Made by a program: the position numbers and the translations under genes | Part shown: in pieces, positions 25,816 to 34,511 of the stretch | Layout: each line of letters starts with the position of its first letter | How positions within the stretch are numbered: position 1 is the stretch's first letter | Notes under the pieces: model-generated | The model's input: the letters and a program-made list of their open reading frames with translations, nothing else | Databases searched by the model: none | Told to the model about the DNA's origin: nothing | NCBI GenBank assembly: GCA_963678085.1 | Contig: OY782680.1 | Span: 2,232,001-2,296,000 of the forward strand | DNA from: Aliishimia sp963678085 | GTDB lineage: Bacteria > Pseudomonadota > Alphaproteobacteria > Rhodobacterales > Rhodobacteraceae | DNA: 64,000 nucleotides | Direction of reading: 5' to 3'

Positions 25816-27327
25816 ATGCAGCTTACCCCATCTTTTCAAGACTTTGCGCCACGCTACGGGGCCGGTGAAAACCAAGTGGTTTATACGCGGCTGGCGGCTG
25901 ATCTGGACACGCCGGTTTCGTTGATGCTCAAACTGGCGGGGGACGCAACGAACGCTTTTGTGCTGGAATCGGTTACGGGCGGTGAGGTGCGCGGGCGGTA
26001 TTCTATCATTGGCATGAAGCCAGATCTGATTTGGCGCTGCCACGGGACACGTTCAGACGTTAATCGCCAGGCGCGGTTTGACGATGACGCCTTTACCCCT
26101 TGCGATGGCAATCCGATTTCGGCGTTTCGAGCGATTTTGGCTGAAAGCGAGATTGATCTGCCTGAGGGTCTGCCCCAAGCGGCCGCGGGTCTGTTTGGCT
26201 ATCTGGGCTACGATACTGTGCGGCTGGTGGAGAATTTGCCGGATATTAACCCCGATCCGTTAGGCGTGCCGGATGCGATTATGCTGCGCCCCTCTGTGGT
26301 CGTGGTGTTGGATGGGGTTAAGGGAGATGTGATTGTTGTCTCGCCAGCCTGGGTGAGCGAAAGTGTGTCGGCAAAAGCTGCCTATGCGCAGGCGGCCGAA
26401 CGTGTGATGGATGCGGTGCGCGATCTGGAGCGCCCCTTGCCAAGCACGCAGCGGGATTTGGGACAGGCTGAGACGGCGTCCAAACCTGTGTCGAACTTCA
26501 CAAAAGAGGCGTATCTGGGTGCCGTCGAGCGCGCCAAAGATTATATTCGCGCGGGCGATATTTTTCAGGTGGTTCCGGCGCAGCGATGGGCACAGCCATT
26601 TGAACAGGCCCCTTTTGCGCTGTATCGCTCTTTGCGGCGCACCAATCCCTCTCCGTTCATGTTCTATTTCAATTTCGGCGGCTTCCAGGTTGTGGGGGCA
26701 AGCCCTGAGATTCTGGTGCGGGTCTTTGGCAAAGAAATCACCATCCGCCCCATCGCAGGCACCCGCCCACGCGGCGCAACGCCAGAAGAGGATCGCGCGC
26801 TTGAGGCTGATTTGCTGGCCGATCAAAAGGAGCTGGCCGAGCATCTGATGCTGCTGGATTTGGGGCGCAATGATGTGGGGCGCGTTGCTAAGATTGGCAC
26901 GGTGCGCCCAACGGAGGAATTTATCGTAGAGCGCTATAGCCATGTGATGCATATCGTTTCAAACGTGGTGGGCGAGTTGAAGGATGATAAGGACGCGTTG
27001 GATGCCTATTTTGCGGGCATGCCTGCCGGAACGCTGAGCGGCGCGCCAAAGGTTCGCGCGATGGAAATTATTGACGAGCTAGAGCCTGAAAAGCGGGGCA
27101 TTTATGGTGGCGGTCTAGGCTACTTCAGTGCGGGCGGTGATATGGATATGTGTATCGCGCTGCGCACGGCTGTGCTGAAAGACGGGGTGCTTTATAGCCA
27201 AGCGGGGGGCGGTGTTGTTTATGACAGCGATCCCGAGGCGGAATATATGGAAACCGTGCATAAGGCGCGGGCGGTCTGGCGCGCAGCTGAGGATGCAGCG
27301 CGCTTTGATCGCAAGGGAAATTCTTAG
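25816..27327 (+). CDS. trpE: Anthranilate synthase component I
   Basis: 503 aa. It makes anthranilate from chorismate, using ammonia supplied by TrpG; the first committed step of tryptophan synthesis. Features: ESVTGGEVRGRYSIIG with the regulatory region near the N-terminus, ERAKDYIRAGDIFQVVPAQR, FGGFQVVGASPEILVR, RPIAGTRPRG, LLDLGRNDVGRVA, ERYSHVMHIVSNV, AGMPAGTLSGAPKVRAMEII and GGGVVYDSDPEAEYMET. It follows ppiD by three bases, leaving no room for its own promoter or a leader peptide there, so expression may depend on a ppiD promoter. It ends overlapping the convergent YibQ-like gene by 4 nt. Confidence 0.97.
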   Translation: MQLTPSFQDFAPRYGAGENQVVYTRLAADLDTPVSLMLKLAGDATNAFVLESVTGGEVRGRYSIIGMKPDLIWRCHGTRSDVNRQARFDDDAFTPCDGNPISAFRAILAESEIDLPEGLPQAAAGLFGYLGYDTVRLVENLPDINPDPLGVPDAIMLRPSVVVVLDGVKGDVIVVSPAWVSESVSAKAAYAQAAERVMDAVRDLERPLPSTQRDLGQAETASKPVSNFTKEAYLGAVERAKDYIRAGDIFQVVPAQRWAQPFEQAPFALYRSLRRTNPSPFMFYFNFGGFQVVGASPEILVRVFGKEITIRPIAGTRPRGATPEEDRALEADLLADQKELAEHLMLLDLGRNDVGRVAKIGTVRPTEEFIVERYSHVMHIVSNVVGELKDDKDALDAYFAGMPAGTLSGAPKVRAMEIIDELEPEKRGIYGGGLGYFSAGGDMDMCIALRTAVLKDGVLYSQAGGGVVYDSDPEAEYMETVHKARAVWRAAEDAARFDRKGNS

Positions 27328-28700
27328 CCCTCCAAGCCCGCCCGCAGCACCGCAGAGACCGGCGCGATTGAAACACGGGACGCGCGGTCTTGCAGCCCCC
27401 AAACCACAAGCGCTGAGATCGTATCTGGGCGCAGTCGGCCCATCATGATCACTTCGCCTTCGCGCCCGGCCCGAAACGCCGCATTATCCAAAAAGCGGCG
27501 AATGACGGTTGGTGTTTGATCGGCGCTATCGAAGTCACGGAAAATCGTTTGCGATGGTACGAGTTCACGCGCGGCCAATTTCGCGGCGGTATCAAACCCC
27601 TTTTGCTGCCACACGATCCCAAGCCCCATATCTTTTACGATTTGCGTGACTTGATCGGACATTTCTTTGCTGCCCTGTAGACCCGTTTTGGGGCCTTCCA
27701 GCACGCCAATGGCTTGGGGGATGGCTTGCAGTGCTGCGCTCATCGCGATTTCGGTATCTGATGCGGTGGCTTCTAGCGGCAAATCAATCAGCGCCAAGAC
27801 CTCCATCCCGAGCGCGCGATAACGCTCTGCTCGCGCGGCTGCTTCCGGGTGGCTTACATCAACGGCAAAGGTAATTGGGTAGGGAAAGCGAGACAGCGCC
27901 TCGGTCCCAATCGTCTCATCGTCAAGCGCCCGGCCATCATCCATCAAGATGATCGAAACCAAGGGACGGCCCTTGGCCACCTCGAACGGGGTCGCATATT
28001 GCGAAAACGGCGTGCTCTTGGCCAAGTTCGGCGCGAGCACCTGAGCTGGGATATCGACCGGCTCCGGCGCTTCTGAGGCGAGCGGCAAGCGCGAACTCCC
28101 TGCCCCTTCACGATTAAACAGGCTTGTAGCCGGGCGACCAATTTGGGGGCGCGCGCTTGTCGGTGCTTGAGGCAGCAATGCCACCCGTTCGGGCGCTGGA
28201 TCAGGATCTGCCTTGGGCACCTCGTCTACCTTTTGTGCCTCAGCTGGTGTTTCGGCGACCTCTATATCATCGCTGCGCGCGGGGGCCTCTGGCAGAACCT
28301 GCCCCAGGGCTGCGGGAATTGAAGCATCTTGCGCAACCCGAACAGCTCCCGTTTCGGATTGAAGCTGCGGTGCGTCTCCCAAAATTCGAGCAGGCGTGCC
28401 AATTCCAGGACGTGGGAGCGCGGCAGGGTGCGCGAGCGCTCCGGGCTGGGTCTCGGGTTGGATTTCTGGCAAAGCAGCGCGCGGCGCATTGGCATTTTCC
28501 ACCGCAAGCCCCGCATCAGAAATCGGGGCCTGTCCCACCAATCCCGTTTGCAGATCTTCTTCTTGAGGCAATAAACTACGCGGACCCAAAGTTCCAACCA
28601 AGGGCCGCTGCGGCAAAGGCGTAAGCGTTGAAACCACCGTCAAGGTGCCCGCACCGACCGCCATGCCGAGGGCAAAGCCTGTTAACACTCTGAGCAGCAT
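27324..28700 (-). CDS. Divergent polysaccharide deacetylase (YibQ-like)
   Basis: 458 aa. A signal-anchor helix lies at residues 1-28 (LLRVLTGFALGMAVGAGTL). A long Pro/Ala-rich low-complexity stretch (about 35-245) precedes the C-terminal NodB-like barrel (about 250-455) of the COG2861 type, with VSIILMDDGRALDDE, PITFAVDVSHPEA, LGMEVLALIDLPLEA and FRDFDSAD. Family members are periplasmic and suspected of polysaccharide or glycan modification, though activity is unproven. It is oriented against trpE and separates it from trpGDC. Start chosen at the signal anchor. Confidence 0.8.
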   Translation of the reverse strand: MLLRVLTGFALGMAVGAGTLTVVSTLTPLPQRPLVGTLGPRSLLPQEEDLQTGLVGQAPISDAGLAVENANAPRAALPEIQPETQPGALAHPAALPRPGIGTPARILGDAPQLQSETGAVRVAQDASIPAALGQVLPEAPARSDDIEVAETPAEAQKVDEVPKADPDPAPERVALLPQAPTSARPQIGRPATSLFNREGAGSSRLPLASEAPEPVDIPAQVLAPNLAKSTPFSQYATPFEVAKGRPLVSIILMDDGRALDDETIGTEALSRFPYPITFAVDVSHPEAAARAERYRALGMEVLALIDLPLEATASDTEIAMSAALQAIPQAIGVLEGPKTGLQGSKEMSDQVTQIVKDMGLGIVWQQKGFDTAAKLAARELVPSQTIFRDFDSADQTPTVIRRFLDNAAFRAGREGEVIMMGRLRPDTISALVVWGLQDRASRVSIAPVSAVLRAGLEG

Positions 28701-28904
28701 AGATTTGTCCTTCTGTCCATGAGATCAAACCACATACGCTTTACGTTGCAACCTGATACGCGCTGCTAAGTCTTAAAAACTCCGCATGCAAAGCACACAC
28801 AAACCGCCCTTGACCTTACACCCGGAGCCTGACCTATTACGCGACAACTATAACCTACACGCAGGCCACATGACCAGAGCGTGTATGCTCAAAGGCGCGG
28901 CAAG

Positions 28905-29486
28905 ATGCTCTTATTGATCGATAATTATGACAGTTTCACCTATAATCTGGTGCATTACCTGGGCGAGCTTGGCGCAGATGTGCACGTGCGCCGCAATGAT
29001 GCGCTGGATGTGCAAGAGGCGATGGCGCTCAACCCTGCTGGCATTTTGCTCTCGCCCGGCCCCTGTGATCCCGATAAAGCGGGGATTTGCCTGCCCCTGA
29101 CCCAAGCGGCGGCTGAGACGCGCACCCCATTGATGGGGGTTTGCCTGGGGCATCAAACCATCGGGCAGGCCTTTGGCGGGCGCGTGGTGCGCCACAAAGA
29201 TATTGTGCATGGCAAGCTGGGCAACATGACCCATCAGGGCCAGGGGCTTTTTGCCGGGCTGCCCAGCCCCTTTATGGCAACGCGCTATCATTCCTTGGTG
29301 GTTGAGCGCGAGACCATGCCCGAGAGTTTGCGCATCACCGCCGAGCTAGAAGATGGCACAATCATGGGTCTTGAGCATAAAGAGCTGCCCATCCACGGGG
29401 TGCAATTTCACCCCGAATCGATCCGCTCGCAGCATGGCCATAAAATGCTGCAGAACTTCTTAGATGTAATGAAGGTGCCCGCATGA
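28905..29486 (+). CDS. trpG: Anthranilate synthase component II (glutamine amidotransferase)
   Basis: 193 aa from ATG 28905 (MLLLIDNYDSFTYNLVHYLG, the usual family start); the upstream ATG at 28881 is less likely. It releases ammonia from glutamine and passes it to TrpE. Class I amidotransferase triad: Cys in GVCLGHQTIGQAFGG, with His and Glu in GVQFHPESIRS. It opens the coupled run trpG-trpD-ung-trpC-moaC-moeA, each junction an ATGA overlap. About 200 bp upstream, shared with the divergent YibQ-like gene, must hold its promoter; a TTGACC near 28811 with CTATTA after a 17-18 bp gap is a weak candidate. Confidence 0.96.
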   Translation: MLLLIDNYDSFTYNLVHYLGELGADVHVRRNDALDVQEAMALNPAGILLSPGPCDPDKAGICLPLTQAAAETRTPLMGVCLGHQTIGQAFGGRVVRHKDIVHGKLGNMTHQGQGLFAGLPSPFMATRYHSLVVERETMPESLRITAELEDGTIMGLEHKELPIHGVQFHPESIRSQHGHKMLQNFLDVMKVPA

Positions 29487-30502
29487 GTGACGCGTTAAAA
29501 CCCTTGATTCATGCCTCAGCCGAGCGCGCGCTTAGCCGGACTGAGGCCGATCAAGCCTTTGAAATCTTGTTTGAAGGGGCGGCCACACCGTCGCAAATTG
29601 GCGGGTTTTTGATGGCCCTGCGCACGCGCGGTGAAACGGTGGATGAATATGCCGCTGCCGCTGCCGCGATGCGCGCAAAATGCCGCCCCGTGACCGCCCC
29701 GAGCGGCGCGATGGATATTGTGGGTACGGGCGGGGATGGCAAAGGCACGCTGAATATATCCACCGCCACGGCCTTTGTTGTAGCGGGCGCGGGCGTGCCT
29801 GTTGCCAAACACGGAAACCGCAATCTCAGCTCAAAATCCGGCGCGGCAGATGCGCTGACGCAAATGGGGCTTAATGTGATGGTGGGGCCTGATGTAGTCA
29901 CAAGATGCCTTGAAGAGGCCGGGATCGGCTTCATGATGGCCCCGATGCATCACCCCGCAACCGCACATGTGATGCCCACCCGCGCAGAGCTGGGCACGCG
30001 CACGATTTTCAATATCCTTGGCCCCCTCACCAACCCTGCCGGGGTGAAATATCAACTTACGGGGGCGTTTTCAAAAGAGCTTATCGCGCCGATGGCCGAG
30101 ACTTTGGGACGTTTGGGAAGCAAGCGCGCGTGGCTGGTGCATGGCTCAGATGGCACGGATGAGTTGACGATTACCGGGATTTCCTGGGTGGCTGGGCTGA
30201 GCGAAACGGGCGATGTCACCGAGTTCGAGCTGCATCCCGAAGAGGCGGGTTTGCCCGTACATCCCTTTGAGGCGATCTTGGGCGGCACCCCAGAGGAGAA
30301 TGCCAAAGCATTTCGCGCCCTATTGGCCGGGCAAGTTTCCGCCTATCGCGACGCGGTTTTGCTCAATGCGGCGGCGGCGCTCAAGGTTCAGGGCAAGGCA
30401 GATAACCTCACCGAAGGGGTGGAGATGGCCAAAGAGAGCATCGACAGCGGGGCCGCGCTCAGCAAGGTCGAACGGCTCGCCGCGATCACCTCAGCCGCAT
30501 GA
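29483..30502 (+). CDS. trpD: Anthranilate phosphoribosyltransferase
   Basis: 339 aa. It transfers phosphoribose from PRPP to anthranilate. Signatures: MDIVGTGGDGKGTLNISTA (PRPP loop), AKHGNRNLSSKSGAADALTQ, FMMAPMHHPA, and ELGTRTIFNILGPLTNPA. The start ATG overlaps the trpG stop (ATGA) and its stop overlaps the ung start in the same way, so stoichiometric translation of the run is likely. Confidence 0.97.
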   Translation: MSDALKPLIHASAERALSRTEADQAFEILFEGAATPSQIGGFLMALRTRGETVDEYAAAAAAMRAKCRPVTAPSGAMDIVGTGGDGKGTLNISTATAFVVAGAGVPVAKHGNRNLSSKSGAADALTQMGLNVMVGPDVVTRCLEEAGIGFMMAPMHHPATAHVMPTRAELGTRTIFNILGPLTNPAGVKYQLTGAFSKELIAPMAETLGRLGSKRAWLVHGSDGTDELTITGISWVAGLSETGDVTEFELHPEEAGLPVHPFEAILGGTPEENAKAFRALLAGQVSAYRDAVLLNAAAALKVQGKADNLTEGVEMAKESIDSGAALSKVERLAAITSAA

Positions 30503-31149
30503 CAGGGATTGGCGATTGGGCCGCCCTGCCCTTTTTTGCTGAAAACCTTCCGGCAATTGATGAGAAACTTGCGCAGGAAATCACCCCGATCTTTCCGCCC
30601 AAATCCCGCCGTTTTCGCGCCCTTGAGCTGTGCCAGCCCCAAGATGTGCGCGTTGTGATCCTTGGGCAAGATCCCTATCATACGCCGGGTAAGGCCGATG
30701 GATTGGCCTTTTCCATCCCGCAAGATTTTCCGGGGCGGCTCGATAGTTTGGGCAATATATTCAAAGAGATCGAAAGCGATCTGGGGCGCGCGCGCAGCCG
30801 CACGGACCTAAGTGATTGGGCAGAGCAAGGCGCGCTATTGCTGAATACCGCGCTGAGCGTGCCGCAGGCAAAGGCGGGCGGGCATAAATCGCTTGGCTGG
30901 TCGGTACTGGTTCAGCAGATCTTTCAAATGCTTGACCCGGAGCCGCGCGCGTTTTTCTTTTGGGGCAAGCCCGCGCAGCGCTACAAACAGCATCTAAAGC
31001 GCGATCATCACCTGATGATTGAGACCGCCCATCCCTCACCATTATCGGCGCATCGCGGCTTTTTCGGCTCCCGCCCCTTCTCGTTAGCCAATCAATGGCT
31101 TAAAGAGCGCGGGCATAGCCCAATAGACTGGGGGGATCCTGAGAGATGA
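30499..31149 (+). CDS. ung: Uracil-DNA glycosylase, family 1
   Basis: 216 aa. It removes uracil from DNA. The family-1 water-activating loop is VILGQDPYHTPG with catalytic Asp58 in GQDPYH, then LLLNTALSVPQAKAGGHKS and the Leu-intercalation loop with His178 in AHPSPLSAHRGF. Length is normal. It sits between trpD and trpC with ATGA overlaps on both sides, so a DNA-repair enzyme is embedded in a tryptophan operon. Nothing suggests it is defective. Confidence 0.95.
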   Translation: MTGIGDWAALPFFAENLPAIDEKLAQEITPIFPPKSRRFRALELCQPQDVRVVILGQDPYHTPGKADGLAFSIPQDFPGRLDSLGNIFKEIESDLGRARSRTDLSDWAEQGALLLNTALSVPQAKAGGHKSLGWSVLVQQIFQMLDPEPRAFFFWGKPAQRYKQHLKRDHHLMIETAHPSPLSAHRGFFGSRPFSLANQWLKERGHSPIDWGDPER

Positions 31150-31958
31150 GCGCGACAATACTCGACAAAATCAAAGCCTATAAGCTGGAAGAAATCGCAG
31201 CGGATAAGGCGCAAAAGCCATTGAGCGCGATGGAGGAAGAGGCACGCCACGCCAGCGCAGTGCGCCCCTTTGCGCAGGCTTTGCGCGCCGCCTCGCATAG
31301 CGGCTATGGGCTGATCGCTGAGATCAAAAAGGCGAGCCCCTCCAAAGGATTGATCCGCGCCGATTTTGACCCTGAAACCCTTGCGCAGGCCTATGAAACT
31401 GGCGGGGCAACTTGCCTTTCGGTTCTGACGGATACGCCCAGCTTTCAGGGTGCGAAATCCTTTTTGACCCAAGCGCGCGCGGCCTGTTCGTTGCCAGCTT
31501 TGCGCAAGGATTTCATGTATGACACCTATCAGGTCGCTGAGGCGCGCGCGCTTGGGGCCGATTGCATTTTGATCATCATGGCCTCGGTGAGTGATGCGCA
31601 AGCGAGCGAGCTCGAAGAGGCTGCCAGTGCTTGGGGGATGGATTGCTTGATCGAGGTGCATAACGCGGATGAGCTAGAGCGCGCCACCAAGTTAAAAAGC
31701 ACCATGATCGGGATAAATAACAGAAATCTCAATACGTTTGAAACCTCCCTTGATGTAACGCGTGAGCTCTCCCGGCGCATCCCCGCTGATCGGATGATCG
31801 TTTCGGAAAGCGGCCTGAACACGCCGGATGATCTTGCCGATATGGCCCGTTTCAGGGCACGCAGCTTCTTGATCGGGGAAAGCTTGATGCGCCAGGAAGA
31901 TGTGGCAGATGCTACGCAGCGACTGCTTTCCAATCCTCTCATAGCGGAGGGCGCATGA
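31146..31958 (+). CDS. trpC: Indole-3-glycerol phosphate synthase
   Basis: 270 aa TIM barrel. It closes the indole ring on CdRP. Signatures: LIAEIKKASPSKGLIRADF with catalytic Lys, ATCLSVLTDTPSFQG, LRKDFMYDTYQV, LIEVHNADELERA, IGINNRNLNTFET and ESGLNTPDDL. Overlaps ung upstream by 4 nt and moaC downstream by 4 nt (ATGA), continuing the coupled run into molybdenum cofactor genes. Confidence 0.97.
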   Translation: MSATILDKIKAYKLEEIAADKAQKPLSAMEEEARHASAVRPFAQALRAASHSGYGLIAEIKKASPSKGLIRADFDPETLAQAYETGGATCLSVLTDTPSFQGAKSFLTQARAACSLPALRKDFMYDTYQVAEARALGADCILIIMASVSDAQASELEEAASAWGMDCLIEVHNADELERATKLKSTMIGINNRNLNTFETSLDVTRELSRRIPADRMIVSESGLNTPDDLADMARFRARSFLIGESLMRQEDVADATQRLLSNPLIAEGA

Positions 31959-32434
31959 TGTCTAAGCTCACGCATTTCGACGCGCAAGGCCAAGCGCAGA
32001 TGGTCGATATCTCTGCAAAAGCCAGCACGGATCGCATCGCTATCGCCAAAAACTGGATCAAGATGGCGCCGCAGACGTTGGAAATCATCCAATCTGGCAC
32101 CGCAAAGAAGGGCGATGTGACAGGCATCGCGCGTCTGGCAGGCATTATGGCGGCAAAGAAAACCGCTGATTTGATCCCGCTTTGTCATCCGCTCGCGCTC
32201 GCCAAAGCAACGGTAGAGCTAGAGGCAGATCCGAGCCTGCCGGGTTTGCATATCACCGCAACGGTCAAAACCACAGGCCAAACCGGCGTTGAGATGGAAG
32301 CGCTTACCGCTGCCTCGGTTGCGGCGCTCACGGTCTATGACATGGTCAAGGCGGTGGATCGCGCCATGGAGATTGGCGGTTTGCATGTGGTTTTGAAAGA
32401 TGGCGGAAAATCAGGCCGGTATGAGGCGTCATGA
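31955..32434 (+). CDS. moaC: Cyclic pyranopterin monophosphate synthase (MoaC)
   Basis: 159 aa. It works with MoaA in the first step of molybdenum cofactor synthesis. Family motifs: KGDVTGIARLAGIMAAKKT, LIPLCHPLALAKATV, TVKTTGQTGVEMEALTAAS and TVYDMVKAVDR. Two adjacent ATGs (31955 and 31958) are possible; the first gives a 4-nt overlap with trpC. The cofactor made here would serve XdhB encoded in the same window. Confidence 0.96.
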   Translation: MMSKLTHFDAQGQAQMVDISAKASTDRIAIAKNWIKMAPQTLEIIQSGTAKKGDVTGIARLAGIMAAKKTADLIPLCHPLALAKATVELEADPSLPGLHITATVKTTGQTGVEMEALTAASVAALTVYDMVKAVDRAMEIGGLHVVLKDGGKSGRYEAS

Positions 32435-33612
32435 TCCCTGTTTCTGAGGCTCTCGCGCATCTTTTTGCCCTTATCCCGCCGCAACAAAGCGAAACGGTTC
32501 CCCTGCGCGACGCCGCTGGCCGCGTGATGAGCGCCCCGGTGCACGCCGCGCGGGCGCAGCCGCCCTTTTCTGCCTCCTCGATGGATGGCTATGCGGTTAA
32601 GGGCGCTGAGGTTCAGCAACATGCGGTCTTCAAAGTGATTGGCGAGGCCGCCGCAGGTCATGGCTTTGACGGCCAAGTGCGCGCCGGGCAAGCGGTGCGC
32701 ATTTTCACCGGCGCGCCTTTGCCCCAAGGCAGCGATTGGGTGGTGATCCAAGAGGATGTGCAGCGCAGCGGCGATCTGATTACCTTGATTGAGGCGGACT
32801 ACCCAAGCGATTTTGTGCGCCCCAAGGGGCTTGATTTTCAGGCAGGCGCAGAGTTTTTTCCGCAGCGCAGATTAAACGCAAATGACATCGCATTGCTCGC
32901 CGCGATGAATGTATCGGACGTGCCGGTTTATAAACAGCCCGTCATTGCGATCATTCCCACGGGGGATGAATTGGTGCAGCCCGGCGAGACGCCTGCCCCG
33001 CATCAGATCATTGCATCGAACACCTATGGGCTTGCCGCTTTGCTCGAGGCGCGCGGTGCGCAGGTTAGGCTGCTGCCGATTGCCAGGGACACGAAAAGCA
33101 GTCTGCAAACGGCGTTCTCTCTCGCATCCTCTGCGGATCTGGTGGTGACGATTGGCGGGGCCTCGGTTGGGGATCATGATCTTGTGGCCGATGTGGCCTC
33201 GGAAATGGGCATCACCCAGAGCTTTTACAAAATCGCCATGCGCCCCGGAAAGCCCTTGATGGCTGGTCAGTTTGGGTCTGCGGCGATGGTCGGGCTGCCT
33301 GGCAATCCCGTCTCTGCGATGGTCTGCGGGGTTATTTTTCTCTGCCCCATGATTGATGCGATGCAGGGTCTGCCGCAGCTGCCCACGCCCCGTGAGCGCC
33401 GCGTTTTAGCCGCGCCCCTAAGCGCAAAAAATGGCCCGCGAGAGCATTACATGCGCGCCAAGGTGGATGGTCAGGGCGTTACCGTATTTGACGCCCAAGA
33501 TTCATCGACGCTCAGCGCTCTGAGCAATGCCAACGCACTTGCCATTCGCCCGCCAAATGATCCGCCACGCGCAGCAGGCGAAGCGATTGAGATCATCCTG
33601 CTCAGCGAATGA
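32431..33612 (+). CDS. moeA: Molybdopterin molybdenumtransferase (MoeA)
   Basis: 393 aa. It inserts molybdate into adenylated molybdopterin. Features: PPFSASSMDGYAVKG near residue 45, IFTGAPLPQGSDWVVIQED, IIPTGDELVQPGE, TIGGASVGDHDLV, and MRPGKPLMAGQFGSAAMVGLPGNPVSAM. Its start overlaps moaC by 4 nt. The coupled run ends here; a fresh promoter for the ribosomal protein genes follows at once. Confidence 0.96.
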   Translation: MIPVSEALAHLFALIPPQQSETVPLRDAAGRVMSAPVHAARAQPPFSASSMDGYAVKGAEVQQHAVFKVIGEAAAGHGFDGQVRAGQAVRIFTGAPLPQGSDWVVIQEDVQRSGDLITLIEADYPSDFVRPKGLDFQAGAEFFPQRRLNANDIALLAAMNVSDVPVYKQPVIAIIPTGDELVQPGETPAPHQIIASNTYGLAALLEARGAQVRLLPIARDTKSSLQTAFSLASSADLVVTIGGASVGDHDLVADVASEMGITQSFYKIAMRPGKPLMAGQFGSAAMVGLPGNPVSAMVCGVIFLCPMIDAMQGLPQLPTPRERRVLAAPLSAKNGPREHYMRAKVDGQGVTVFDAQDSSTLSALSNANALAIRPPNDPPRAAGEAIEIILLSE

Positions 33613-33616
33613 AAGC

Positions 33617-33645
33617 TTGATCGACGGGGGATTTGCCCCTATACG
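33617..33645 (+). promoter_or_regulatory. Sigma-70-type promoter for rplS-rpmE
   Basis: TTGATC at 33617-33622 and TATACG at 33640-33645 are separated by exactly 17 bp, five bases after the moeA stop. This predicts a start near 33652 and an mRNA leader of about 190 nt before rplS. The leader contains a short GGGC/GCCC hairpin (33691-33706) followed by TTTC. Confidence 0.6.
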
Positions 33646-33841
33646 CGAGAGGCCTTGAGGGATGCGAGTCGCTCCGGGTCTTTTGCGCGTGGGCATGCTT
33701 CGGCCCTTTCTGAGCAAAAGCATAACAAAGACAGTGACCTGACCCTCTGGCGGACGCGCGCGCGGATCCGAGACGAAGACCAGAGTTCTGAGGCGCAAGA
33801 CATCTCTGCGGGCCAACCGTGGGCAAATATGGAGAGATCAG

Positions 33842-34228
33842 ATGGACCTGATCGCAGAACTTGAGGCGGAGCAAATCGCCTCGCTGGGCAAAGAGATCCC
33901 AGATTTCAAAGCGGGCGATACGATTAAAGTCGGCTATAAAATTATCGAAGGCTCGCGCAGCCGGGTGCAGGCCTATGAGGGCGTGTGCATCGCGCGCAAA
34001 AATGGTGAGGGCATTGCCGGCTCATTCACCGTGCGCAAGATCTCCTTTGGTGAAGGTGTGGAACGTGTGTTCCCGCTCTATTCCACCAATATCGAAAGCA
34101 TCGAAGTTGTGCGCCGTGGCCGCGTGCGTCGCTCCAAGCTTTACTATCTGCGCCAGCGTCGTGGTAAATCCGCACGTATCGCCGAGGATAGCAACTATAA
34201 GCCCAAGAAAACCGGCGCGGAGGGTTAA
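33842..34228 (+). CDS. rplS: 50S ribosomal protein L19
   Basis: 128 aa. Structural component at the 30S-50S interface. Family core: FKAGDTIKVGYKIIEGSRSR, VQAYEGVCIARK, GSFTVRKISFGEGVERVFPLYS, and VVRRGRVRRSKLYYLRQRRGK. GGAGAG lies upstream of the ATG. The frequent trmD and rimM partners are not upstream; instead the gene has its own promoter and long leader after moeA. rpmE follows after three bases. Confidence 0.97.
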   Translation: MDLIAELEAEQIASLGKEIPDFKAGDTIKVGYKIIEGSRSRVQAYEGVCIARKNGEGIAGSFTVRKISFGEGVERVFPLYSTNIESIEVVRRGRVRRSKLYYLRQRRGKSARIAEDSNYKPKKTGAEG

Positions 34229-34231
34229 GAG

Positions 34232-34453
34232 ATGAAACAAGATACACACCCCGATTACCACGTCATCACCGTGAAAATGACCGACGGCACCGAAATACAG
34301 ATGAAATCCACCTGGGGCAAAGAAGGCGACACGCTCGCGCTGGATATTGACCCCACAGTGCACCCTGCCTGGACCGGCGCAGGCGCGCGTCTGCTCGATA
34401 CAGGTGGCCGTGTCTCCAAGTTTAAAAAGAAATACGAAGGTTTGGGTTTCTAA
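34232..34453 (+). CDS. rpmE: 50S ribosomal protein L31
   Basis: 73 aa, starting three bases after rplS. It begins MKQDTHPDYH, typical of L31, and contains TYGK-like SKFKKKYEGLGF at the end. I see no CxxC zinc pair, so this appears to be a C-minus, zinc-independent form. A strong terminator follows. Confidence 0.93.
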   Translation: MKQDTHPDYHVITVKMTDGTEIQMKSTWGKEGDTLALDIDPTVHPAWTGAGARLLDTGGRVSKFKKKYEGLGF

Positions 34454-34477
34454 GACCGATCCCGAATCAAAGCTGCG

Positions 34478-34508
34478 AAAGCCCGTCAGAAAATTGGCGG
34501 GCTTTTTC
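34478..34508 (+). terminator. Intrinsic terminator after rpmE
   Basis: AAAGCCCGTC pairs with GGCGGGCTTT around an 8-9 base loop and is followed by TTTTT. Classic intrinsic terminator ending the rplS-rpmE transcript, just before the convergent FAD oxidase gene. Confidence 0.85.
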
Positions 34509-34511
34509 GTT

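Noticed and set aside
28701..28904. A trp leader peptide or attenuator before trpG
   Set aside because: No short frame with Trp codons followed by alternative hairpins was found.
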